Origin: Nitrolancea sp040255925
Lineage (GTDB): Bacteria > Chloroflexota > Chloroflexia > Thermomicrobiales > Thermomicrobiaceae
Assembly: GCA_040255925.1 (NCBI GenBank)
Contig: JBDZVX010000070.1
Location: forward strand, 1-13,276
Length of the DNA stretch: 13,276 nt
Direction: 5' to 3'
The notes below the pieces were generated by a model. That model was given only the letters and a program-made list of their open reading frames with translations, did not search any database and was not told where the DNA came from. Each line of letters starts with the position of its first letter. Position 1 is the stretch's first letter. This document shows, one piece after another, positions 1 through 7,318 of the stretch. Position numbers and translations under genes: made by a program.

Positions 1-116
1 GGCGAAGAATCGGGCGCGGAACGCGACGTGCCGCAGGCAGTGAGGATGAACGCGAGGAGACTCAGGATAAGTAGCGCCCGCCAATACCGAACGCGCCTTC
101 CCCGGCGATGCGTCAT
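1..116 (-). CDS. Lipoprotein, N-terminal fragment (runs off the window)
   Basis: The start of a gene that continues beyond the left edge; 38 codons are visible. The protein opens with a basic stretch (MTHRRGRRVRYWR), then a hydrophobic helix (ALLILSLLAFIL), then LTAC with the cysteine at residue 28. This is a textbook type II (lipoprotein) signal peptide, so the product should be exported, lipidated on Cys28 and held on the outer face of the membrane. Its ATG overlaps the murE stop as ATGA, and a GGTGG-like ribosome binding site lies about 6 bases upstream, so translation is probably coupled to murE. The mature domain is not in the window, so its function cannot be given. Confidence 0.75.
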   Translation of the reverse strand, partial: MTHRRGRRVRYWRALLILSLLAFILTACGTSRSAPDSS

Positions 117-1815
117 CGCCCCCCACCTTCACCCTTGACGGTTTGCCCGTACCCAATCCCTTGCAGCGCCGTCATCGCTTCCCCTGCCTCATCCCATGGC
201 CGCCGCTCAACGCCGTAGATGATACACCGCTCGTGGCCCTTACCGGCCAGGACTACCGCGTCTCCCGGCCCGGCTCGTTCGATCGCGGCCCGGATCGCCG
301 CCCGGCGGTCTTCGATGCGGAAATAGTCACGTCCCTCAACCGCGCCCACCGCCTCGGCACCGGCCGCGATCTCGGCGATGACCGCCTCGGGGTCCTCACA
401 CCGCGGATCTTCCGACGTGAAAATCGAGATATCGGCAAGCCGGGCGCCTACCGCGCCCTGCAGCGGCCGCTTCACGCGGTCCCGTTCGCCGGCGCTGCCG
501 AATACGGCGATCACCCGGCCGCGCACCAGCCCGCGAACCAGCCGGAAGGTCTTCTCCAGCGACTCCGGCGTGTGCGCGTAATCGACGATCACCTCAAAGG
601 GCTGACCGAGCGCGACGCGTCGCAGCCGCCCCGGCACGCCCTCCAGCGAACCGAGCCCTTCAGCTATCTCCCCGGGGGACAGTCCGATCAGATGACCCAC
701 GCCCGCCGCGGCAAGCGCGTTGTCGACGTTGAACTGGCCGATCAGCGCGAGCCGGACATCGGTTGATCCAACGGGGGTTTCCAACCGGAAGCGGGTGCCA
801 TCGCTGCCGGTTTCGATGCCGGTCGCCCGGATATCCGCCTTCGCGCCCCGGCTGCTGAACCAGACGACGGTAGCCGATCCCGCCGCTGGCGCGATCGAGC
901 GCGCGCCTTCGTCATCGGCGTTCAGCACGGCACCCCGAGGCCCTGGTCGGCCGCTCCCGGCACTCACCCGTTCGATCAGCCGCGCCTTCGCCCGCCGGTA
1001 CTCTTCAACGGTGCCATGAAACTCCAGGTGCTCCTGAGTGATGTTGGTAACGACCCCGATATCGAACGGGCAGCAATCCAGGCGAGGCAGCGCTAGCCCG
1101 TGCGAGGTCGCTTCCAGGACCGCCCAATCGACCGTGGCCTCCCGCATGTCGGCCAGCAGCCGCTGAACCTCCAGCGATTCCGGGGTGGTCTGGCGGTTGT
1201 CGTGCTCGATGACCCTTTCGCCCACCCGGATCGCGACCGTGCCCAGCATGCCGGTCCGGAAGCCGGATGCCCGGAGCATCGCGTCGATCAGGTAGGCCGT
1301 CGTGGTCTTGCCATCGGTGCCGGTCACTCCGANNNNNNNNNNNNNNNNNNNNNNNNNNNNNNNNNNNNNNNNNNNNNNNNNNNNNNNNNNNNNNNNNNNN
1401 NNNNNNNNNNNNNNNNNNNNNNNNNNNNNNNNATCGCGTCGATCAGGTAGGCCGTCGTGGTCTTGCCATCGGTGCCGGTCACTCCGATGACGTGGAGCGA
1501 CTCACCGGGATAGCCAAAAAAGCGGGCCGCCAGCGGTGCCAGCGCGGTACGCGTGCTCGGCACCTGAACGACGGCGGGAAATCCGGCAACTTCCGGCTCC
1601 CACGATTCCACCAGCGCGGCCCGCGCGCCGCGCGCCCGTGCATCCCGGAGATACCGGTGCCCGTCGGTATAGCTGCCGCGGAGCGCCACGAAGAGACTCC
1701 CCGGCCCGGCCTGCCGCGAGTCGTAACAGAGGTCCGAGATCGGCACCGTGGAATCGCCGGCAAGGCGCGTCGTGGGAAGTCCGGTGAGGAGATCGGCAAG
1801 CCTGATCGCGATCAT
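113..1815 (-). CDS. murE: UDP-N-acetylmuramoyl-tripeptide synthetase MurE, interrupted by a scaffold gap
   Basis: Cytoplasmic Mur ligase that adds the third amino acid (diaminopimelate, lysine or ornithine, depending on lineage) to UDP-MurNAc-L-Ala-D-Glu using ATP. Removing the 100-N gap and one copy of the 55-base duplication beside it (155 bases in all) restores a single 515-residue frame, normal for MurE. In that numbering the visible motifs are the ATP loop GTDGKTT (114-120), TSHGL (185-189), NITQEHLEFHG (206-216), EYRRAKARL with the lysine that is carbamylated in this family (225), VDYAHTP (359-365), FGSAGERDR (387-395) and KGHE (474-477). The specificity motif is EDPR (417-420) instead of the DNPR of diaminopimelate-adding enzymes, which suggests another diamino acid, perhaps L-ornithine. 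The ATG at 1815 overlaps the stop of the FemAB gene as ATGA; longer starts in this frame lie inside that gene and are unlikely. As deposited, the frame is broken by the gap. Confidence 0.9.
1278..1487. repeat. 55-bp direct duplication flanking the gap (assembly artefact)
   Basis: Positions 1278-1332 and 1433-1487 are identical over 55 bases, and the copies abut the two ends of the N run. Both encode the MurE segment from the VTGTDGKTTT loop to YLIDA. Collapsing them gives one continuous murE, which a genuine duplication would not do. The simplest reading is two contigs whose overlapping ends were not merged. Confidence 0.93.
1333..1432. other. Assembly gap (100 N)
   Basis: Exactly 100 undetermined bases, the conventional size for a gap of unknown length. 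It lies inside murE just after the ATP-binding loop codons. The sequence on its two sides is duplicated, so the true gap length is probably zero or negative. Confidence 0.97.
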
Positions 1816-2873
1816 CCCAGCCCCGGCCGAAAACGGCGCCACAGCTCGACCGCCGGCCGGAGATAGACGCGCTCGAAGACACCCGGATAGCTCATCACGT
1901 CGCCGCCAAACCCCTGCTTGAACCGGTAGGTACCCCAGAGACCGTTCCGCACGTTGAGATACTTCCCATCGCCATCCTCCGACTCGGCCGGGGGCAGATC
2001 GGAATCGGGAATTCCCCAGAAGTCGTACCAGACGCATCCCGATTCACGTGCCCAGCGCATGGCTTCGAACTGGATGAGGTAGGCCGGCATGTGCCGCTGG
2101 TGCCGGGCGGTCGAGGCGCCATACATGTAGACCGCCTCCCGCTGCTGGCGGATCGCCACCACCGCCGCGGCCAGGTCCCCATCAAGCTCGGCCACGAAGA
2201 GTGCGGCATCCGGCCCAAACGTCTTGAGGACGTCCTGGTAATACTCCAGGCTGTGGATTCCGAACGCGTTCCGTTCGGCGGTCTCCCGCAGCAAGCGATA
2301 GACGCCCGGAACATCCGCCAGCGTCCCCATACGGACCGTCACGCCACGCCGTTCCGCCAGGCGAACGTTGTAACGCGTCTTCGGTTTCATCTGTTGAAGG
2401 AGCGCGTCATCCGGCTGGTCCACCCGGACCTTAATGGTCCGTTTGGGTTGAAACATCGCCTGGCTGGGTGACCAGCCGAGCGTACCTCCAGTGGGGAAGG
2501 GCAACGACCCCTGATCCGGCTCGACGAAGACGATCGCCGCGTTCCGCCGCTTACAAACATGATCGAGCGCCATGGTCAGCATCGCGGTCGTCGCGGGTGT
2601 GGAATCGGTGACGGCCGGGCCGCGGGGCACGTAGGCGACACTCAACGGCCCGAAGCGCCGGAAAAGGATCTGCGCGGCCAGGAGCGGCTGATCGCCGCCG
2701 GTCAGGAGCAGGCGGATCGGCGACCAGCCATGACGGGACTTAAGCTCGCCCCAGCGCCATCCCTGAAGGAGGGGGCCCTCTAACCGTTCGATCGACTGAT
2801 CCCAGGCTCCGGCTTGGGTCACCACCTGTGCGACGACGCGCGCCGACGGTAGAGCGATTCCGTTGCCCACCAC
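1812..2873 (-). CDS. FemAB/FemX-family peptidoglycan bridge aminoacyltransferase
   Basis: 353 residues, the usual length for bacterial FemX/FemAB enzymes, which move an amino acid from aminoacyl-tRNA onto the diamino acid side chain of lipid II or the UDP-muropeptide to build the interpeptide bridge. It has the two GNAT-like folds of the family. Visible family segments are LLQGWRWGELKSRHGW (35-50), YVPRGP (81-86), MKPKTRYNVRLAERRGV (162-178), YDFWGIPD (283-290) and YRFKQGFGG (316-324). No signal peptide or membrane helix is seen, so it should work in the cytoplasm on membrane-linked substrate. Its GTG start shares one base with the stop of the HEAT gene (TAGTG), and its stop overlaps the murE ATG, so its product probably acts on the residue MurE adds. 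The second codon is also GTG. The amino acid transferred (Ser, Gly or Ala are common in the family) cannot be read from the sequence. Confidence 0.85.
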   Translation of the reverse strand: MVGNGIALPSARVVAQVVTQAGAWDQSIERLEGPLLQGWRWGELKSRHGWSPIRLLLTGGDQPLLAAQILFRRFGPLSVAYVPRGPAVTDSTPATTAMLTMALDHVCKRRNAAIVFVEPDQGSLPFPTGGTLGWSPSQAMFQPKRTIKVRVDQPDDALLQQMKPKTRYNVRLAERRGVTVRMGTLADVPGVYRLLRETAERNAFGIHSLEYYQDVLKTFGPDAALFVAELDGDLAAAVVAIRQQREAVYMYGASTARHQRHMPAYLIQFEAMRWARESGCVWYDFWGIPDSDLPPAESEDGDGKYLNVRNGLWGTYRFKQGFGGDVMSYPGVFERVYLRPAVELWRRFRPGLG

Positions 2874-3829
2874 TAGAGACCCAACAGATCCATGGGGTCC
2901 GGCTCATCCAGCGCCTGAGCGAGGGCTTCGTCCGCCGCCTCTCGCACGACGATGTCGTCCGAGTCCGCCAGCCGTCGGAGCACGTTCACACACCGCTGTC
3001 CACCGATCTGACCGAGCGCGCCAATCGCCGCGGTTTGCACCTCCCGGTCTTCATCATCGATCAACGTGAGCAGCGGATCGACCGCGCTGGAGTCACCAAA
3101 TTCGCCACTGGCTTTAGCCGCCTCGTAACGAATCTCCGGATCGTCACTCTCCAATTCGGCCAGGACGTCCGGCAGCCAACGACGGTTGAGATTCCGGCCC
3201 ATCGCGAACACCGAGCTGACCCGGAGGTCATGGATTGGAGAGGCGTACGACTCCGCGATCAACTGATCGACACGGTCATCATTGGGATAGTAGGCCAGCG
3301 ATTCGAGCGCCCGGCGGCGAACCGCAACTGGCTCACCCGGACGGAGATACCCCAACAGCGCCTGCCGGATGCGCCGTCCAGTCTCCTCATCCAGCGCACC
3401 GGTAACCGCGAGATAGGCGAACCGCCCCAGGGCCACGGCAATGACTTCCCGGACAACCGGCTCCCGTTCCGTCCCGGTCATCCGAAGCAGCTGCTCTAGA
3501 AGGTCCGCGCTTTCATCCTCCCAAAGGCCGGAGATGGCCAGCGCGCGCACCTCGGGATCAGTATCCGTCAGGGCAACGTGAAGCACCCGGCCAAAGTGCA
3601 AGGCAAGGTTCGACTCAGCCAGATCGACCATCTGACGGACGAGATAGCGGCGAGCATCGAGGGGAAGCGCGGGCCAGGCCGCACGCAAGACGGGAAGCTC
3701 GTCACGCCCGAGGTCGGAGAGCCGAACGACATCCGCCGTGGCTCGGCATCCGCTGGCGAAATCCTGGAGGAGAGCGGTCAACCGCCCAGCCTCCGGGCTA
3801 TTCGCTGACTGGCTGGTAGTAAAAAACAT
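2873..3829 (-). CDS. HEAT-repeat protein
   Basis: 318 residues, soluble, with no signal peptide. From about residue 88 onward it is a run of helical pairs of HEAT / PBS-lyase type, each with a D-P-E/V-R-x-x-A-A-like second helix: about 88-118, 122-160, 167-195, 200-225, 229-258, 260-290 and 291-310. Clear examples are DPEIRYEAAKASGEFG (230-245) and DREVQTAAIGALGQIG (261-276). Such solenoids are scaffolds for binding proteins, so a role as adaptor for the neighbouring operon products is inferred. No catalytic site is visible. The ATG at 3829 lies inside the upstream gene, a 32-base overlap, and no better downstream start is seen. The first 85 residues are less repetitive and unassigned. Confidence 0.8.
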   Translation of the reverse strand: MFFTTSQSANSPEAGRLTALLQDFASGCRATADVVRLSDLGRDELPVLRAAWPALPLDARRYLVRQMVDLAESNLALHFGRVLHVALTDTDPEVRALAISGLWEDESADLLEQLLRMTGTEREPVVREVIAVALGRFAYLAVTGALDEETGRRIRQALLGYLRPGEPVAVRRRALESLAYYPNDDRVDQLIAESYASPIHDLRVSSVFAMGRNLNRRWLPDVLAELESDDPEIRYEAAKASGEFGDSSAVDPLLTLIDDEDREVQTAAIGALGQIGGQRCVNVLRRLADSDDIVVREAADEALAQALDEPDPMDLLGL

Positions 3830-5480
3830 CTTCGAGTTCTGGGTCCTGGCTAAATTCCGGATGTTCCGGCGACCGCATGATATCGCGAAGGGCTTCCGCG
3901 CTCATCGGCCGCTCGACATTGACCACGGCGAACACGTCGTCCAGGATGGCCATGTAGCGTGCCGTTTCGCCTGAGCCCTCCCGCTCCCCGATCCGCTCAA
4001 ATGCCCAGACGAGCACCTGCTCCGGACGGCGGCGGGTGCGATCATCGAGCGGCTTCTCGTTCGCGAGCCGGGGGAACCGGTTCTCGCTCAAGAGCATGTT
4101 GTCCTGCGTCGCGCAGTAGAACATCGTCGGCCGGAACACGTAGCGCCCCTTCTTTTCGTCAAGATGGAGCAGCTTCCGTTCCTGACCGGAGATCGGCAGG
4201 TATTCCAGCAGGTATTTCCCGTTGTTTTCGGTCCGTTCCAGCGTGATCAACGCGCCGGGCACGACATTCTCGGTGAAGAAGCTGTCGAACCCGGCGACGT
4301 AGCCGCCCCGGTTGGCGGTTGGATACCGCAGCTCGACGAAGAAGGTCTCATACGTCTGCGGCGATTCCATGACCAGCACCGCCGCGCGCTGGTCGGGCAA
4401 CATCGGCGCCGGGAACAATGCCGCGAACTCTGGGCTCAATGGCAGAACCCCGAGCTGGTATTCGTAGAACGTCAGCACATGATCGACCACCGGCTCGCCG
4501 CGGTCGAGCACCTCCGGCTGGTAATCGAGCAAGTACCGATAGTCAGTACCGATCTCACTCGCCTTGCGCTTCGCCGTCCCAATAACCGGCAGGCCGTTCG
4601 TCGACCAGAGCCGGTGATCGGGTGTTCCGACGTACTCAAACTCACGGTGTTCGCGGGAGAGCCGGTAGTTCAGGGCATAGCGCGTCAGCTCGTAATTATC
4701 CGACGACTGCCGGACACCCATCACATCCTGCACCAGCAGATCATCCGTCAACGGCTGGCCACGTTCCAGCAGATACTCGCGAATCCGGCGCAGCTCGCCG
4801 CGGCTCAACCGGGGAACCTTATCCTCGGCCATCCAGAGATCGCCGAAGTTCGCGACCGTGGGATCAAACCGCAACTGCGTGGCAAGCGCATCAGCGATCG
4901 CAGCCGGCTCGACCTCGGAGAGATCAAGCGCTTCCTCGGCGACAACCGGCTCCGGCGGAACGACCTCAACCAGCTCCGGCGCAACCTCCACGGGCTGCTC
5001 CGCCACAACCTCCGGCTCGATCTCAGGAACGGTCACCGGAGTTGGCTCGGGAGCGGGCATGCTGACTTCAGCCCGCCGCCGGGGGACCGGGGCCGGCTCC
5101 GGAATCGGAACCGGTTCGGTAAACCGGCTGGGAAGGCTGTGCGTCTGATCGGCCGGACTCGCTGGAACCGGTGGCGTTCCTCCCCGCGTGGTCACAAACA
5201 ACACGCCGGAGTCGGTCTCCTCCCGGAGAAATACCGACGGGTTGGCCGAGAGCACGCGATCGAGCTCCGCGCTCCACTCGCTGGCCGGTCGCTCCTTATG
5301 GCGGGAGGCAAAATAGCCCGCCAGTGAATCAAGCGAGGCACGAATCGGCGCGGTCCGCGCGTAAAAGCGACCGAGCGCGGAGACAACCTGAAAAGCCTCA
5401 GCCGCGACCGCTTGATCCTCCGGGGAGCCAACAAACTGAAGATCCGGCCTCACCTCTGTGGTCTGCATGCGCGTCGTCAT
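3798..5480 (-). CDS. Protein of unknown function with winged-helix-like segments and a Pro/Glu-rich linker
   Basis: 560 residues; not recognised as a named family. Residues 38-98 look like a small winged helix ending in a beta wing: helices around LDSLAGYFASRH and SEWSAELDRVLSANPSVFL, then SGVLFVTT. Residues 103-183 are a low-complexity Pro/Glu/Val linker. Residues 212-294 look like a second winged helix (LSRGELRRIREYLLERG ... DHRLWST), followed by a mostly beta domain (295-520). The end, MSAEALRDIMRS ... DVFYYQ (526-556), has a similar helix-then-strand pattern. No nuclease, ATPase or membrane motif is seen. A possible relation to HARE-HTH-like modules is a guess from this pattern. Two ATGs compete: AGGAG touches the one at 5480 and lies 12 bases from the one at 5468, so the start may be either. 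It overlaps the HEAT gene by 32 bases. Confidence 0.75.
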   Translation of the reverse strand: MTTRMQTTEVRPDLQFVGSPEDQAVAAEAFQVVSALGRFYARTAPIRASLDSLAGYFASRHKERPASEWSAELDRVLSANPSVFLREETDSGVLFVTTRGGTPPVPASPADQTHSLPSRFTEPVPIPEPAPVPRRRAEVSMPAPEPTPVTVPEIEPEVVAEQPVEVAPELVEVVPPEPVVAEEALDLSEVEPAAIADALATQLRFDPTVANFGDLWMAEDKVPRLSRGELRRIREYLLERGQPLTDDLLVQDVMGVRQSSDNYELTRYALNYRLSREHREFEYVGTPDHRLWSTNGLPVIGTAKRKASEIGTDYRYLLDYQPEVLDRGEPVVDHVLTFYEYQLGVLPLSPEFAALFPAPMLPDQRAAVLVMESPQTYETFFVELRYPTANRGGYVAGFDSFFTENVVPGALITLERTENNGKYLLEYLPISGQERKLLHLDEKKGRYVFRPTMFYCATQDNMLLSENRFPRLANEKPLDDRTRRRPEQVLVWAFERIGEREGSGETARYMAILDDVFAVVNVERPMSAEALRDIMRSPEHPEFSQDPELEDVFYYQPVSE

Positions 5481-5509
5481 CTCCTAAATACTGTGATCGA
5501 TGGACAGCG

Positions 5510-5641
5510 TCATGAACCGGAGCGCTTCTCGCGCTCAATCAACGCCGCAACAAGTTCATCTGTTGTCATGGGCCGGGGAGAGTTCCGTAGCAAGGTCAAG
5601 AGATAGGTAAGATGTTCATCGCTCAGGCGAACAGCTCGCAC
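5510..5641 (-). CDS. Possible small protein, 43 residues
   Basis: A short frame beginning at GTG 5641 with AAGGA seven bases upstream, the best ribosome binding site in this stretch. A TTG at 5704 would give 64 residues but has no clear site. The product includes RLSDEHLTYLLTLL and PMTTDELVAALIERE, two amphipathic helices with the look of the first half of a helix-turn-helix module. It ends 29 bases before the 560-residue gene and follows the ROK gene by about 90 bases, so it would belong to the same transcript. It may be a real small partner or a relic of a longer N-terminus. It is not recognised. Confidence 0.45.
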   Translation of the reverse strand: MRAVRLSDEHLTYLLTLLRNSPRPMTTDELVAALIEREKRSGS

Positions 5642-5731
5642 GGTTTCATCCTTTTCAGAAAGAGCCCAATTAAGAAGTGTACATTTCGCCGGTCCAACCG
5701 GCAACTCACGCCGAGCGCCCGGTTCTCCGGC

Positions 5732-6733
5732 TCAATCGATCAGGCTGGCGACCGCAAGCGCGACGGCTCCGAGGATCGTGACATCCCCACGAAACTGCGC
5801 CGCCGATATCCGCACCCGGCGCACCGACGCCGGATACGCGTACTGCCGGACTCGGGCGGCCATCGGATTCATCAGCAGCGGCCCAACTTCCGCCACCGAT
5901 CCGCCGACGATCACCGCCTCGGGATTCAACACGGTGATCAGGTTCGCGATCGCCAACCCCAGCACCTGAACCGTTTCATTGACCACCTCGCCGGCAACCC
6001 CACCGCGCCGCGCCCGCTCAAAAATCATTGGGACCGAGATCGCGTTGGGGTCGCTCCAGCCTTCGATCTCCTCCGGTGAAGCGGCGCGCAGGCGTTCCCG
6101 GAAGCGCGCCAGGATCGACGGCGCGGCGGCGTAAGCTTCCAGATGCCCTGGCTTGCCGCACGAGCAAATCGGCCCATTGACCGAGACGACCATGTGGCCG
6201 ATCTCGCCGGTCGTGTTGCTCGTCCCGTGAAGCAGCCGGCCGTCAACCAGGATGCCGCCACCGACCCCAGTGCCGAGATGGACGTAGACGACATCGCTCG
6301 ATCCGCGCGCGGCGCCGTACATCGCCTCACCGAGCGCGGCGGCACGAGCATCGTTGTCGAGCACGGTAGGAATCCCGAGGTTATCTTCGATCAGGTTGAC
6401 CAGCGGGAAGTTCTCAAAGCCGGTAACGCGGTGCGACAAGAGGGTGAGGCCGCGTTTGGGATCAACCGGGCCGCCAAAGGCCACGCCGACGCGGACGATC
6501 TGCTCCAGTGGGATACGGGCCGATAGGCACGCCTGCTCCACCAGCGCGCTGATGGTCTCGATCACCCCGGCGCCCGTGAACCCGCGATCGATCGCGTGCG
6601 CGTCACCCAGCATCTGTCCGGCGGCATTAGCAACGACCACGCGCTGCCCACGACCCCCAATGTCGATGCCGATCACGTAATTATCGGCGTTGAGGAGCGA
6701 ACTCCATCCTCCTGGAAGCGCAGCCTGTTCCAC
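5732..6733 (-). CDS. ROK-family sugar kinase or regulator
   Basis: 333 residues from the chosen start, typical for ROK kinases such as glucokinase or N-acetylhexosamine kinases; it lacks the N-terminal DNA-binding domain of NagC/XylR-type regulators. Visible are the phosphate-1 loop IDIGG (23-27), LDNDARAAALGE (125-136) with the catalytic Asp region, GTGVGGGI (154-161), GEIGH (176-180) and the zinc site segment CSCGKPGHLE (190-199). In most ROK proteins the last zinc ligand is Cys (CxCGxxGC); here it is His197. GTG 6733 is chosen because GGAG lies seven bases upstream; GTG 6766 would add 11 residues. A perfect AGGAGG at about 6708-6713 has no in-frame start just after it. The sugar cannot be told. 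As first gene of the minus-strand cluster it could link amino-sugar supply to cell-wall synthesis, which is inference. Confidence 0.85.
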   Translation of the reverse strand: MEQAALPGGWSSLLNADNYVIGIDIGGRGQRVVVANAAGQMLGDAHAIDRGFTGAGVIETISALVEQACLSARIPLEQIVRVGVAFGGPVDPKRGLTLLSHRVTGFENFPLVNLIEDNLGIPTVLDNDARAAALGEAMYGAARGSSDVVYVHLGTGVGGGILVDGRLLHGTSNTTGEIGHMVVSVNGPICSCGKPGHLEAYAAAPSILARFRERLRAASPEEIEGWSDPNAISVPMIFERARRGGVAGEVVNETVQVLGLAIANLITVLNPEAVIVGGSVAEVGPLLMNPMAARVRQYAYPASVRRVRISAAQFRGDVTILGAVALAVASLID

Positions 6734-6830
6734 GCACCCTCTCCGCCACCTGATGAACCAGCCCACCGCCCGGCGGTCCGTCGCTCGCGCCGATCATCAT
6801 CTGTTAGGCATCGGATTCTACCATGCCGCG

Positions 6831-6858
6831 CGACTTCGTGCGACGGTGCACGAAGTCG
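6831..6858. promoter_or_regulatory. 11-bp perfect inverted repeat, possible operator
   Basis: CGACTTCGTGC, a 6-base spacer, then GCACGAAGTCG. No T tract follows on either strand, so a terminator is unlikely. It sits about 100 bases upstream of the ROK gene start, a good place for a repressor site controlling the minus-strand cluster. The binding protein is unknown, and a structured 5' leader is the alternative. Confidence 0.4.
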
Positions 6859-6948
6859 GGAACAGACCGGGCGAAGCGAAGGAAAATGGTGAGGATACGC
6901 GTCAGGGTTTTGGCGGGGAGCACGGAGACAGGGAGCACGGGGGCAGAG

Positions 6949-7011
6949 GGCAGGCACGGGGGCCTGCCCCTACCGTGTCTTCCCAGGTAGGGGCGGCCCC
7001 CTGTGGCCGCC
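6949..7011. repeat. Structured intergenic repeat with three overlapping hairpins
   Basis: GGCAGGC/GCCTGCC (6949-6955 with 6962-6968, loop 6), GCCCCTACC/GGTAGGGGC (6966-6974 with 6986-6994, loop 11) and GGCGGCC/GGCCGCC (6992-6998 with 7005-7011, loop 6). The middle stem shares bases with both outer stems, so the two states exclude each other. GTAGGGGC-type palindromic elements of this kind are often multicopy in genomes of Chloroflexota and other GC-rich bacteria. That this one is multicopy here is inferred. Confidence 0.5.
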
Positions 7012-7112
7012 TTGATCCGGAACAGATGGGTTCCTTCTATGATCGCGGATGGTTCACGGAGCACCACCGCCCCATGCAAAACCCTGACGCGCACGCCAAT
7101 AGCGATCCTGGC

Positions 7113-7142
7113 TTGCATCAGATAGCCCGGGCATGCTAAGCT
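7113..7142 (+). promoter_or_regulatory. Possible tRNA promoter
   Basis: TTGCAT, an 18-base spacer, then TAAGCT, ending 24 bases before the tRNA. The -35 is fair and the -10 matches TATAAT only weakly. Placement relative to the tRNA is the main support. Confidence 0.25.
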
Positions 7143-7166
7143 CTATGGCGGTCTAGAGTCGTGCAT

Positions 7167-7241
7167 TCCTCGATAGCTCAACGGTAGAGCAGGCGGCTGT
7201 TAACCGCAAGGTTGTAGGTTCGAATCCTACTCGAGGAGCCA
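7167..7241 (+). tRNA. tRNA-Asn (anticodon GUU)
   Basis: A full cloverleaf: acceptor TCCTCGA/TCGAGGA, D arm GCTC/GAGC, anticodon loop CTGTTAA with GTT at 7199-7201, T arm GTAGG TTCGAAT CCTAC, discriminator G at 7238 and an encoded CCA at 7239-7241. The acceptor and anticodon fit bacterial tRNA-Asn. It is a single-gene unit followed at once by its own terminator. Confidence 0.97.
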
Positions 7242-7245
7242 GGTG

Positions 7246-7281
7246 AGCCGGAGCGTGCGAATGCATGTCTCCGGCTTTTTT
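7246..7281 (+). terminator. Intrinsic terminator of tRNA-Asn
   Basis: AGCCGGAG (7246-7253) pairs with CTCCGGCT (7269-7276) around a 15-base loop, followed by six T. It begins five bases after the CCA end of the tRNA. Confidence 0.9.
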
Positions 7282-7318
7282 GTTCCTCATTTCCTTACAA
7301 CCTCACGTTATCAGCGGC

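Larger units (their letters stand above)
6734..7166. other. Non-coding stretch between the ROK gene and tRNA-Asn
   Basis: About 430 bases with no convincing gene. It should hold the promoter of the minus-strand ROK cluster, an 11-bp inverted repeat, a 63-bp three-hairpin repeat element and the tRNA promoter; those that can be placed are listed separately. Open frames here are low-complexity and lack start signals. Confidence 0.6.

Noticed and set aside
4164..5327. Long 387-codon open frame on the plus strand
   Set aside because: It lies opposite the 560-residue gene, has biased arginine/histidine-rich composition and no domain signal; it is a shadow frame.
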